From Nitrosomonas ureae (GTDB lineage: Bacteria > Pseudomonadota > Gammaproteobacteria > Burkholderiales > Nitrosomonadaceae), in NCBI RefSeq assembly GCF_001455205.1, contig NZ_CP013341.1, positions 496,001-560,000 on the forward strand: 64,000 bases of DNA, written 5' to 3'. Of the stretch, positions 26,638 through 34,602 are shown piece after piece. A program made the position numbers and the translations under genes. The notes under the pieces were generated by a model. That model saw only the letters and a program-made list of their open reading frames with translations. It did no database searches and was not told where the DNA came from. Each line of letters starts with the position of its first letter. The stretch's first letter is position 1.

Positions 26638-29390
26638 TGAAGAATACATCATCGACGACCATTACATTACGTTCAAAATTGCAACAAATCAGCTTTGCTA
26701 CACAGAGTACTGCCATGCTGATGGTTGCAACTCTCGTCATTTGCAGCAGCTTCTTCATCAGTTTTTATTCACTATTAAAATCCAGCCAGTCAACAGCTAA
26801 GTTATTGGCGGAAAATGCAGTAGCCACATTGATGTTTCAGGACACTAATACAGCTCAAACACTATTACATTCTCTGAATAATACTCAGGAAATTCAGATT
26901 GCCGCTATTTACAACGAGACAAAAGAACAGTTTGTGCAATATTCAGTTACCAGTAAACTACCTCCCCAAACTTTGCTTTCCTTGGAAGAAGATTCTCAAA
27001 CAGGCTTTCGTTTCTTAACGATTACCCAGCCCATTCACTTCAATGATCAGCTGTTAGGTGGTTTATATTTGGAAATCACACTGGCACCACTTTATTGGCA
27101 AATCCTTTGGCACATCATTATTACCCTCACAGCCGCTACATTTGCTTTATTGATCGCGCATCTGAGACTACTGCGGCTAAACCGATCCATACTGGATCCG
27201 CTTAACCATCTCTACACAAATATGGAGCATGTTACCAGTAAGGCAGATTACACAACAAGAACTGGATCCAGCGCTATCACAGAATTGAATGCACTATCCA
27301 AAGGATTCAATAACATGCTGGAAATGATTCAAGAACGTGATGCGAAGTTGGCAAATCATCTGAACCATCTTGAAGAGGAAGTGACAAAAAGAACAGCAGA
27401 ATTAGTACTGGCGAAAGAATCAGCGGAAGCCGCCAGTAAGGCCAAGAGCGAATTTCTAGCGACCATGAGCCATGAAATCCGCACTCCGATGAACGGAATT
27501 CTAGGAATGACTGAGCTACTTTTACAAACCCAATTGAATCGAGATCAACAACGATTTGCTGAAACAGTCCAAAGTTCAAGTCGACATCTGTTAGGAATCA
27601 TTAATGACATCCTTGATTTCTCTAAAATTGAATCGGATCATATGGAACTGGAGAACATTGATTTTGATCTGGTTCAGCTGATTGAAGATACGTTAGCAAT
27701 GTTTGCACAACCTGCCGACAAAAAAGGATTGGAATTAGCCGCGCAATTCATACCGCCCAATAGGGCTTTTATGGTACGAGGCGATTCGTTCCGACTACGG
27801 CAAATCTTTGCAAATCTAATCAGTAATGCCATCAAATTCACTTCGCAAGGAGAGGTTGTGATTCGCACCCAGCTCTGTGAAGCAGCCGAATCCAGGGTAA
27901 ATCTCAGAATTTGCGTTGAAGATACCGGTATTGGAATCCTCCCAGATTATCATAAAAAGATTTTTCAGCAATTCGCTCAAGCGGACGGATCGACTACACG
28001 TCAATATGGGGGTACCGGCCTTGGCCTCACGATCTGTAAAAAATTACTGGAATTAATGGGGGGGAGCATTCATGTCGACAGCACCCCGGGTCAAGGTGCC
28101 AAATTCCAGATTAATCTGGAATTGGAAAAATCTGCTCTTGAGCACGCACATCAACCCAATATAAATGATTTAGCCGGCATCAGAATACTGGTTGTAGATG
28201 ACAATCAAACTAATCGGGAGATTCTTAAGCTACAGTTGCAAAACTGGAAAATTCGCGCGGTGTGCGCCCATAGTGCCGACCAAGCCTTATCCACCATGAC
28301 AGAAGCTCTTAATCTCAATGAGCCTTATCATTTAGTCATTCTGGATATGCATATGCCCAAAATGGACGGGCTGCAATTGGCAAAAAAAATTCATGCCGAT
28401 CCTACGTTAAATAAAACCCGCATAATGATGTTAACTTCAACTCATAATGACGTTACCCAGTTAGCAAAAGATAATGTGGGGATTTTACGCTACGTCAATA
28501 AGCCAGTTCGCCAGAAAGAGTTAATCGATATTATCACGGATGTCATGGGACGCAATCTCGATAAGCCAGTTGCAACCATGCAAAATCCCCCCCCCATTCT
28601 CAGCCATTACTTACAGGGAACTGTTTTATTGGCGGAGGACAATCCGGTCAATCAAGAAGTGGCTAAGGCAATGTTAAGCCGGTTGGGACTGAATACTGTG
28701 ATTGCACATGACGGCAAGCAAGCTGTCGATCTGGTCCGAGAGCATCACTACGATATTATTTTAATGGATTGTCAAATGCCGGTAATGGATGGTTTTGAAG
28801 CCACGACACAAATTCGGCAACAACTTAACATGATTCCAATCATTGCTCTGACGGCTAATGCCACCGAAGACGATCGCACTCAATGTTTAAACGCGGGAAT
28901 GGATGATTTTCTTTCCAAACCTTACTCGCTTGATCAATTACAGCAAAAAATCCTTCAATGGTTACCCCAAGAAAAAGACAATCCTATGAATACCGAGAAA
29001 TCAAAATCTGTTGCAATAAAATCGGATACTAGCACAGCACCGGCACTCAATCTGGTCAGGCTTGAGCAGATTCGCGAACTTGACCCTACCGGAGAAAGCA
29101 ATCTATTGCAAAAGATTCTCCAAGCTTTTCTCGAATCTGCTGATAACAGTCTACTGCAGCTTGAACTGGCAATTCTTCATAATGACGCTGAAAGTCTGCG
29201 ACAATCGGCACATACTTTAAAGTCCAGCTCCGGAAATATAGGCGCAGAAAGTCTATCCGCCATCTTCAAGCAACTTGAAATTGATGGACGTGTGGGCGAA
29301 TTGACACGTGCAAAAGCATTACAAGAAAATATGCGTTCACAATATCAAAGTGTGGTTACCGAAATAAGAAAAATTCTTACCGCATCGTGA
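26637..29390 (+). CDS. Hybrid sensor histidine kinase, CHASE8-HAMP-HisKA-HATPase-REC-REC-HPt
   Basis: A 917-residue membrane kinase of BarA-like architecture. Two membrane segments (about 25-47 and 155-178) enclose a periplasmic domain with the pattern LAENAVATLMFQDTNTAQ, like CHASE8 of YfiN. A HAMP domain (about 180-235) and coiled coil lead to the HisKA His279 (MSHEIRTPMNG) and the ATPase (GLGLTICKKL). Two receiver domains have Asp570 and Asp711 as likely phosphorylation sites, and a C-terminal HPt domain has His859 (SAHTLKSSSG). Phosphate therefore can pass His-Asp-His to a separate response regulator. The downstream HDOD-REC-GGDEF protein, with its own receiver, is the obvious target. Confidence 0.94.
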   Translation: MKNTSSTTITLRSKLQQISFATQSTAMLMVATLVICSSFFISFYSLLKSSQSTAKLLAENAVATLMFQDTNTAQTLLHSLNNTQEIQIAAIYNETKEQFVQYSVTSKLPPQTLLSLEEDSQTGFRFLTITQPIHFNDQLLGGLYLEITLAPLYWQILWHIIITLTAATFALLIAHLRLLRLNRSILDPLNHLYTNMEHVTSKADYTTRTGSSAITELNALSKGFNNMLEMIQERDAKLANHLNHLEEEVTKRTAELVLAKESAEAASKAKSEFLATMSHEIRTPMNGILGMTELLLQTQLNRDQQRFAETVQSSSRHLLGIINDILDFSKIESDHMELENIDFDLVQLIEDTLAMFAQPADKKGLELAAQFIPPNRAFMVRGDSFRLRQIFANLISNAIKFTSQGEVVIRTQLCEAAESRVNLRICVEDTGIGILPDYHKKIFQQFAQADGSTTRQYGGTGLGLTICKKLLELMGGSIHVDSTPGQGAKFQINLELEKSALEHAHQPNINDLAGIRILVVDDNQTNREILKLQLQNWKIRAVCAHSADQALSTMTEALNLNEPYHLVILDMHMPKMDGLQLAKKIHADPTLNKTRIMMLTSTHNDVTQLAKDNVGILRYVNKPVRQKELIDIITDVMGRNLDKPVATMQNPPPILSHYLQGTVLLAEDNPVNQEVAKAMLSRLGLNTVIAHDGKQAVDLVREHHYDIILMDCQMPVMDGFEATTQIRQQLNMIPIIALTANATEDDRTQCLNAGMDDFLSKPYSLDQLQQKILQWLPQEKDNPMNTEKSKSVAIKSDTSTAPALNLVRLEQIRELDPTGESNLLQKILQAFLESADNSLLQLELAILHNDAESLRQSAHTLKSSSGNIGAESLSAIFKQLEIDGRVGELTRAKALQENMRSQYQSVVTEIRKILTAS

Positions 29391-29592
29391 CGGAAAGATT
29401 TTTTAAAATCTTATCAGCCACTGATGCAGTAGCAGCCAGACTCTTTTATACAAGCTGCGGAATCATCAAGTTCAGATAGCGCTGAAAAATACCGGCACAG
29501 GCTGTTCTCTAATCAATTATTAAAACACCTATTTATAAATTCAAAACTTCTTTGTGATATTTTAAGCATTAAAGACAATCTTACGATCGATC

Positions 29593-31554
29593 ATGAAAAT
29601 AGCTGATCTTAACCAACTAAAAATTAGCACGTTATTGCCTAGCCCTAAAGGTGTTGCTCTGGCACTGCTGGAAGCTTGTCGTCAAGAAGATATATCCATC
29701 AATGAAATTACCAAGCTCATTCAAACTGATCCTGCACTCGCAGGCCGATTGATCCAGCGCGCCAATGCCACTAAACAAACTACACGCGCTATCTCATCCA
29801 TAGCAGAAGCCGTTTCTCATGTTGGTCTAAATGCCGTCAAACAACTCGCCATGGGTTTTTCGCTCATTGACCAATATTCGAAAGACCCAAGCAATGGATT
29901 TGATTACCAGGAATTCTGGTCACATTCGCTATTGATGGCGATCGCAGTGCAGAAATTGAGTAAGACAACCCAAGCTTCTTCATCCGAAGATTTATTTTCC
30001 TGCGGCTTGATGATGCGCATCGGTTGCCTGGCACTCGCTTCAATTTATCCCGATCAATATTCCCAACTTATACAGCAACAATCCCGGGGCATTCCTCTGC
30101 AACAATTGGAGCAACAGTACTTACAGACTGATCATAATGAGTTAACAGCCGCGATGTTAATTAATTTTGGTTTTCCAACAATTTTTGTGGAACCGATTTA
30201 CTATCATGAAACACCGGAAAATTCCGGATTCTCTGAAGGTTCCCGCCCTTACCAAATTCTGCATCAGCTTTATTTGGCAAAACAGATTGCTGATTTTGCA
30301 TTAACCAAAGAATCCGAACGAAGCCAGTGCATTTCTGAATTATTATTACTGGGTGGAAAAATCGGTCTGGATACAGAAACCTTTGGCGACTCTATCGACC
30401 AAATCATGCAGGAATGGCATATATGGGGAAAAATACTCAAGATAACAGCTAAGGAACAGCTTCCCTCCTTCCATAAAATGATGAGTGCGGCGGCACCACG
30501 TCCGGAAGACGCAACCAATGCCTCTTCACTGCGCGTTCTACTGGTTGAAGATGATCCAACCAATCTCATTCTTTCCAAAGAATTACTCTCTAATGTTCTG
30601 GGTCACACTGTGTATACCGCTAACGATGGTCAGCAAGCATTGGCACTGGCGATGGAAGTATCGCCCCACATAGTCATTACCGACTGGATGATGCCAATCA
30701 TGAATGGTCTCGAGTTAACCAAGTCATTAAGAGCAACTGAATGGGGCCAGAACTTATACGTTATTATGCTTACCAGCATAGAAGACGAAGAAGAAGTTAT
30801 TAAAGCATTTAATGCGGGTGTTGATGATTATGTAACCAAGCCCATCAATATTCGCGCCTTTCGAGCCCGATTACGCGCAGCTTGGCACTATCGGCAGTTA
30901 CAGGAATCGTGGGAACGGGATCGCGAGCAGCTCAAGCGTTTTGCCGCTGAATTAGCAGTCACCAATCGGAAACTAGAGTACTATGCCTTGACCGATATGC
31001 TCACAGAATTACCCAATCGGCGCTCTGGCATGGAAACACTGTCCGAGACATGGAGCATCGCTAACCGATCCGGTCAGCTAATGGTAATTATGCTCATCGA
31101 CATTGATCATTTTAAATCGATCAATGACAATTATGGGCATTCAATTGGCGATAAAGTGCTTAAAGAAGTCTCTTCGATTATTCGTAAAACCGCGCGTAAA
31201 GGCGATACTTTTTGCCGCATGGGAGGAGAGGAGTTTCTGGTTGTATGTCAGCTAGGTAATGCTGATGTCAAATCGTCCATCCTTTTTGCAGAAAGGCTTC
31301 GCCATCAAATAAGCCAGCAGCAAATCAGTATCGGCGAGATTCATATTCGAATCACGATAAGTATTGGCGTTGCTTTAAAGGAAATCAATATGAAAAACGA
31401 AGATCATCTCGTCATTGCGGCCGATAAAGCGCTATATGCAGCCAAAAATGCAGGCAGGAATCGGGTCTATCTGGCACTAAAAGATAAACTTCTGGCTGCA
31501 CCTCCACCTCCATCTACCAAGAAAGTTGATCCACCCGCAGATAAAGAAAAATAG
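29593..31554 (+). CDS. HDOD-REC-GGDEF response regulator (diguanylate cyclase)
   Basis: A 653-residue cytoplasmic protein with three parts. An HDOD domain (about residues 1-270; ITKLIQTDPALAGRLIQRAN and the FWSHSLLMAIAV region) comes first. A receiver domain (about 313-425) has likely phospho-Asp364 (ITDWMMPIMNG). A GGDEF domain follows, with GGEEF at 544-548 and an inhibitory-site RKGD at 535-538. The intact GGEEF motif suggests active cyclic-di-GMP synthesis with product inhibition. It comes about 200 bases after the kinase gene, on the same strand. The C-terminal tail is Pro/Lys-rich and unstructured. Phosphorelay from the kinase is inferred from order and domain content. Confidence 0.93.
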   Translation: MKIADLNQLKISTLLPSPKGVALALLEACRQEDISINEITKLIQTDPALAGRLIQRANATKQTTRAISSIAEAVSHVGLNAVKQLAMGFSLIDQYSKDPSNGFDYQEFWSHSLLMAIAVQKLSKTTQASSSEDLFSCGLMMRIGCLALASIYPDQYSQLIQQQSRGIPLQQLEQQYLQTDHNELTAAMLINFGFPTIFVEPIYYHETPENSGFSEGSRPYQILHQLYLAKQIADFALTKESERSQCISELLLLGGKIGLDTETFGDSIDQIMQEWHIWGKILKITAKEQLPSFHKMMSAAAPRPEDATNASSLRVLLVEDDPTNLILSKELLSNVLGHTVYTANDGQQALALAMEVSPHIVITDWMMPIMNGLELTKSLRATEWGQNLYVIMLTSIEDEEEVIKAFNAGVDDYVTKPINIRAFRARLRAAWHYRQLQESWERDREQLKRFAAELAVTNRKLEYYALTDMLTELPNRRSGMETLSETWSIANRSGQLMVIMLIDIDHFKSINDNYGHSIGDKVLKEVSSIIRKTARKGDTFCRMGGEEFLVVCQLGNADVKSSILFAERLRHQISQQQISIGEIHIRITISIGVALKEINMKNEDHLVIAADKALYAAKNAGRNRVYLALKDKLLAAPPPPSTKKVDPPADKEK

Positions 31555-31661
31555 AATCTTTTATTTAAATAAAACACCTGCATTAATTGTGCTCTTGATG
31601 TTACGATTTGCTTATGTATATGCCTACAAACGTCAAGTGTAGAATAATTTGATTGAGTGTA

Positions 31662-32441
31662 TCAGGAATAGATGCCTAAAATCACGTGACGCTTCCGTAG
31701 TTCATCCAACACCTCCATTCCGCCGTGAATAACAATATCAGGGTGCACATGATTCAGCTCAACGGCTATTTGTTGCAACAATATCCGTGCAGATTTATGA
31801 TCATTGGTGCTGATCAACTGCAACAAACGGGCAGTCACTGAATTAATTTCCATAAAATGTACCTCAAAATCGGCATCTCGATAAACAATCAAATGTGTTT
31901 GCATCGCTCCGGGTACACATGGCTGAAAATCCGAACTGATTTTATGTACGGGAAAGTGATAATTCAATGGCCAGGCTAACGGGGAAATCACCGGAATAGC
32001 ATCAAGAAAGTCGCTATCTGGGATTATTATTTCTTCTTCTACGTGTTCATCCAATATTGAAAGTGCTAACTCAACCCACTCATAATGGGCCAATTCCAGA
32101 ATAAAGGGCGGATCATCGGGTTGCATCGTTCGTTCATGTTCCAAATATTTAACAAATTCTCGCGGCATTTCCGGAAACAATGGTGCATGCGACAAATGAT
32201 TGGCAAAATAATCCCGGATCATTGCATACCATTGTTTATCCGGTATGATTTGACGCAATACCGGAAAGCTGTTGGCGATAAAACCCTCTACGTTGTTATA
32301 GAACAGTTCGCAGTATATTTTCATGCGCCGTTCTTCGATTGCTTCAGGGCACGGATTAGTTTCCGGATTACGGATATACGCCGCAAAAACGTATTGCTGC
32401 CGCATAAACTCAGGATAATCAACCGTGTTGTAGATAGTCAC
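31662..32441 (-). CDS. hvfC: HvfC/BufC-like partner protein (DUF2063)
   Basis: About 259 residues starting at GTG 32441; the frame stays open to 32555 but that part overlaps hvfB and lacks family features. The first 110 residues match DUF2063 (RQQYVFAAYIRNPE, ERRMKIYCELFYNNVEGFI, FPVLRQIIP, FANHLSHAPLFPEMPREFVKYL). In hvf and buf clusters this protein helps the MNIO enzyme bind and modify its peptide. It overlaps the end of hvfB by 23 bases, implying translational coupling. An alternative ATG at 32405 lies after the hvfB stop codon; the alignment to PEFMRQQYVFAA favours the earlier start. No nucleic-acid activity is indicated despite an old DNA-binding label for this family. Confidence 0.82.
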   Translation of the reverse strand: MTIYNTVDYPEFMRQQYVFAAYIRNPETNPCPEAIEERRMKIYCELFYNNVEGFIANSFPVLRQIIPDKQWYAMIRDYFANHLSHAPLFPEMPREFVKYLEHERTMQPDDPPFILELAHYEWVELALSILDEHVEEEIIIPDSDFLDAIPVISPLAWPLNYHFPVHKISSDFQPCVPGAMQTHLIVYRDADFEVHFMEINSVTARLLQLISTNDHKSARILLQQIAVELNHVHPDIVIHGGMEVLDELRKRHVILGIYS

Positions 32442-33276
32442 TGGATTGTAACGACCATTTTGACTGTAATGAATGGATAACATCCACTTCTTGCAACAAT
32501 TCTGCCAGCGGCGGCAGATTAAAATCCCGCTCCAGTAAAGTAGGAATGACGCCAAAATGCTGATAGGCTTTCTCGAGTAACCGCCAAACCGGATCTATCA
32601 CATCCGCACCATGCGTATCGACAATCAGGTCTTCCGCTTCCTGATAATGCCCGGCAACATGAATATAACGGACGCGCTCAGGTGGTAATTTTCGCAAAAA
32701 CGCTTCGGCATCGTAACGATGATTGATGCTATTGACATAAATATTATTCACATCTAGCAATAGATCGCAATCGGCCTCCTGCAGCACGGCATTCAAGAAA
32801 TCAATCTCTTCCATCTGCTTACCGGGCGCCGCATAGTAGGAAACATTCTCCACTGCAATACGCTGCTCAAGAATGTTTTGTACATAACGGATACGACCCG
32901 CTACGTAATGCACCGCTTCCTCGGTAAAAGGTATCGGCATCAAATCATACAGATGTCCGTCGTCACTACAATAACTAAGATGCTCGCTGTAATAACGGAT
33001 ACAATGCTCTTTAAAAAATCTTTTCAAACGCTGCAAAAAAGCTTCATCCAATGATAACGGTCCGCCGATTGAAAGTGATAATCCATGGCAGATAAAAGGA
33101 AATTTCTCAGTCAATTCGCGCAGTTTTTTCCCGTAGCGCCCGCCAACACTTATCCAATTTTCTGGCGCGACCTCCCAGAAATCCACCTGGTGTGGAGTTT
33201 GATCTGCCAGCGAATCTGTCATCGATCGCCGCAGACCAAGACCTACGCCATGAACAGGATAAACATTTCCGCTCAT
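32419..33276 (-). CDS. hvfB: HvfB/BufB MNIO (DUF692) iron oxidase
   Basis: A 285-residue multinuclear non-haem iron enzyme of the DUF692/MNIO family. The first residues GVGLGLRRSM are typical. Likely metal and substrate residues appear in EHLSYCSDDGHLYDLMPIP, AVENVSYYA, LLLDVNNIYVNS, YIHVAGHY and DTHGADVIDP, in the order expected for this TIM-barrel-like fold. Relatives convert Cys residues of a partner peptide to oxazolone-thioamide or thiooxazole groups. The gene lies 10 bases after hvfA and overlaps hvfC, completing a precursor-enzyme-partner operon. Product chemistry is inferred from family members, not seen here. Confidence 0.92.
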   Translation of the reverse strand: MSGNVYPVHGVGLGLRRSMTDSLADQTPHQVDFWEVAPENWISVGGRYGKKLRELTEKFPFICHGLSLSIGGPLSLDEAFLQRLKRFFKEHCIRYYSEHLSYCSDDGHLYDLMPIPFTEEAVHYVAGRIRYVQNILEQRIAVENVSYYAAPGKQMEEIDFLNAVLQEADCDLLLDVNNIYVNSINHRYDAEAFLRKLPPERVRYIHVAGHYQEAEDLIVDTHGADVIDPVWRLLEKAYQHFGVIPTLLERDFNLPPLAELLQEVDVIHSLQSKWSLQSSDYLQHG

Positions 33277-33286
33277 GGATTCAACA

Positions 33287-33601
33287 TCACTTACTTTCCT
33301 GCTCAGCTTTCTTATCGCCGTCTTTACCTTCCATATCTTGCTTCATTTCTTTCTTGCCGCCACATTTACCTTCACCACACTTGCCCTCCATATCCTTTTT
33401 CATTTCACTCTTGCCGTCAGACTTTCCTTCTTGCACAGCTTTCTTTGCACTGTCTCCATATGCCAGCATATAACCACTGGAAAGCTCACTCATTGCAAAC
33501 GGATTGGCATGCGTCTCGGCAGTCAGGTTAGTTGCTGCCAGACTGGTGACTAATGCTGTACCTAAAGCAATTGAAACAGGCTTAATGATTTTTTTCGACA
33601 T
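33287..33601 (-). CDS. hvfA: HvfA-like secreted RiPP precursor with EGKC motifs
   Basis: A 104-residue small, low-complexity peptide. It has a Sec-type signal peptide (hydrophobic residues about 8-25, ending LTAETHA). The mature part is Lys/Glu/Gly-rich, with the modification motif EGKCGEGKCGG at 72-82, carrying Cys75 and Cys80. Flanking degenerate units (EGKSDGKSEMKKDM at 58-71 and EGKDGDKK at 91-98) repeat the pattern without Cys. The precursor type is that of HvfA, a substrate of the adjacent MNIO enzyme; the mature product is expected to bind copper. The start ATG 33601 has GAGGAGAAAACA upstream. Confidence 0.9.
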   Translation of the reverse strand: MSKKIIKPVSIALGTALVTSLAATNLTAETHANPFAMSELSSGYMLAYGDSAKKAVQEGKSDGKSEMKKDMEGKCGEGKCGGKKEMKQDMEGKDGDKKAEQESK

Positions 33602-33639
33602 TGTTTTCTCCTCATAAAAAAGATAAATATGATTGGATC

Positions 33640-33669
33640 ATAATAATAACCGCAAATTGTTAAACAATT
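33640..33669 (-). promoter_or_regulatory. Candidate hvfA promoter with overlapping inverted repeat
   Basis: Read on the minus strand, TTGTTT (33667-33662) and TATTAT (33645-33640) form a -35/-10 pair with 16 bases between them, about 40 bases upstream of the hvfA start. The 7-bp inverted repeat AATTGTT-A-AACAATT (33655-33669) covers the -35 box, as an operator would. The regulator is unknown; copper control is a guess from what hvfA-type operons do. Confidence 0.45.
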
Positions 33670-33768
33670 GCTGATTTCTTTGTTGCTTTTTTTGCTTGCG
33701 GCTCTCTGTTAAACTCAGCGCTTCAATAAATACTATAAGAATATGCTTGATAATCTAAGGAGCTTTGA

Positions 33769-34491
33769 ATGTTTAACAAACCCAACCAGATGATTTTTTA
33801 CATCAATGTATTGATCATTGTCTTTGGTGCGTTGGTTGCACTGCTTACCCCGTTTTTCGTTGTCGGATTAATTTTTGCGCTTTGTGCAGCGCTGCTAATT
33901 TTTGATCAATTCCGACAGAACAAGTCTGCTTTTACCATTTCAGATTTAAAAAAAATATTAACTGTGCATGATGATGGCGGCAATAAAGCAACATTGACAC
34001 AAACCCAAAAAATAACCGCATGTCATGTCGACAATTCAGAATACTGGTTCCAAAATATCCGCGCCATTGGCAGCATCAGCAATTTCAGAATCAACAATGG
34101 ACAGCCGGATAACCAACAAAAAGAAAATGGAAACTATCGGGTTTGCATGAGAATTCCACCCGAATTGAAATTAATCAATGGCTCCGATCTGACCTTAACC
34201 TGCGAATATCAAGATGCTTTTACACAAAGCGAGGGTACGCTTTCACATGTAATTAATGATGACACACAACATCTGCACATGGCAGTACAATTGCCCGAGG
34301 GTCGCGCAGTTTCTACCGCCCGTTTCTTTTGCAAACATGATGGCAAAGAAGAAGCTTTATTGCCTCCGGTTATAACGGGCCAAACAAAAATTGCAGCCGA
34401 TGTTAAGAACCCTAAATTGGGCGCGGAATACTGCTTACAATGGAATTGGTCCGAACCCGATTGGTTAAAGAAATTAGGCAGTTTTTTTTAA
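33769..34491 (+). CDS. Membrane-anchored protein of unknown function
   Basis: I do not recognise this 240-residue protein. The N-terminus has two hydrophobic segments (about residues 10-28 and 30-47) making a hairpin, then a polar domain of about 190 residues. It contains few Cys and no clear catalytic motif; CEYQDAFTQSEG and CLQWNWSEPDW are its most distinctive parts. It is divergent from hvfA and shares the 167-base promoter region with it, so joint regulation is possible. The start ATG follows AAGGAGC at a good distance. Confidence 0.65.
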   Translation: MFNKPNQMIFYINVLIIVFGALVALLTPFFVVGLIFALCAALLIFDQFRQNKSAFTISDLKKILTVHDDGGNKATLTQTQKITACHVDNSEYWFQNIRAIGSISNFRINNGQPDNQQKENGNYRVCMRIPPELKLINGSDLTLTCEYQDAFTQSEGTLSHVINDDTQHLHMAVQLPEGRAVSTARFFCKHDGKEEALLPPVITGQTKIAADVKNPKLGAEYCLQWNWSEPDWLKKLGSFF

Positions 34492-34602
34492 ATAATTATT
34501 CTCTTGTGAGTAAACTTAACCATTAATAAAGTTTAGATAATACAAATTTAATGATACTGTGCACCTTCTTTCCCGCTGTAAAAAAAAGAACTAAATACCC
34601 CG

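Noticed and set aside
29395..29412. AAGATTTT-TT-AAAATCTT hairpin after the kinase gene
   Set aside because: It is a perfect 8-bp palindrome but AT-only and lacks a T run, so a terminator call is not supported.
31559..31574. TTTTATTTAAATAAAA palindrome after the GGDEF gene
   Set aside because: A/T-only sequence too weak to call a terminator.
32442..32555. Longer HvfC frame
   Set aside because: It overlaps hvfB deeply and has no DUF2063 similarity in the added part.
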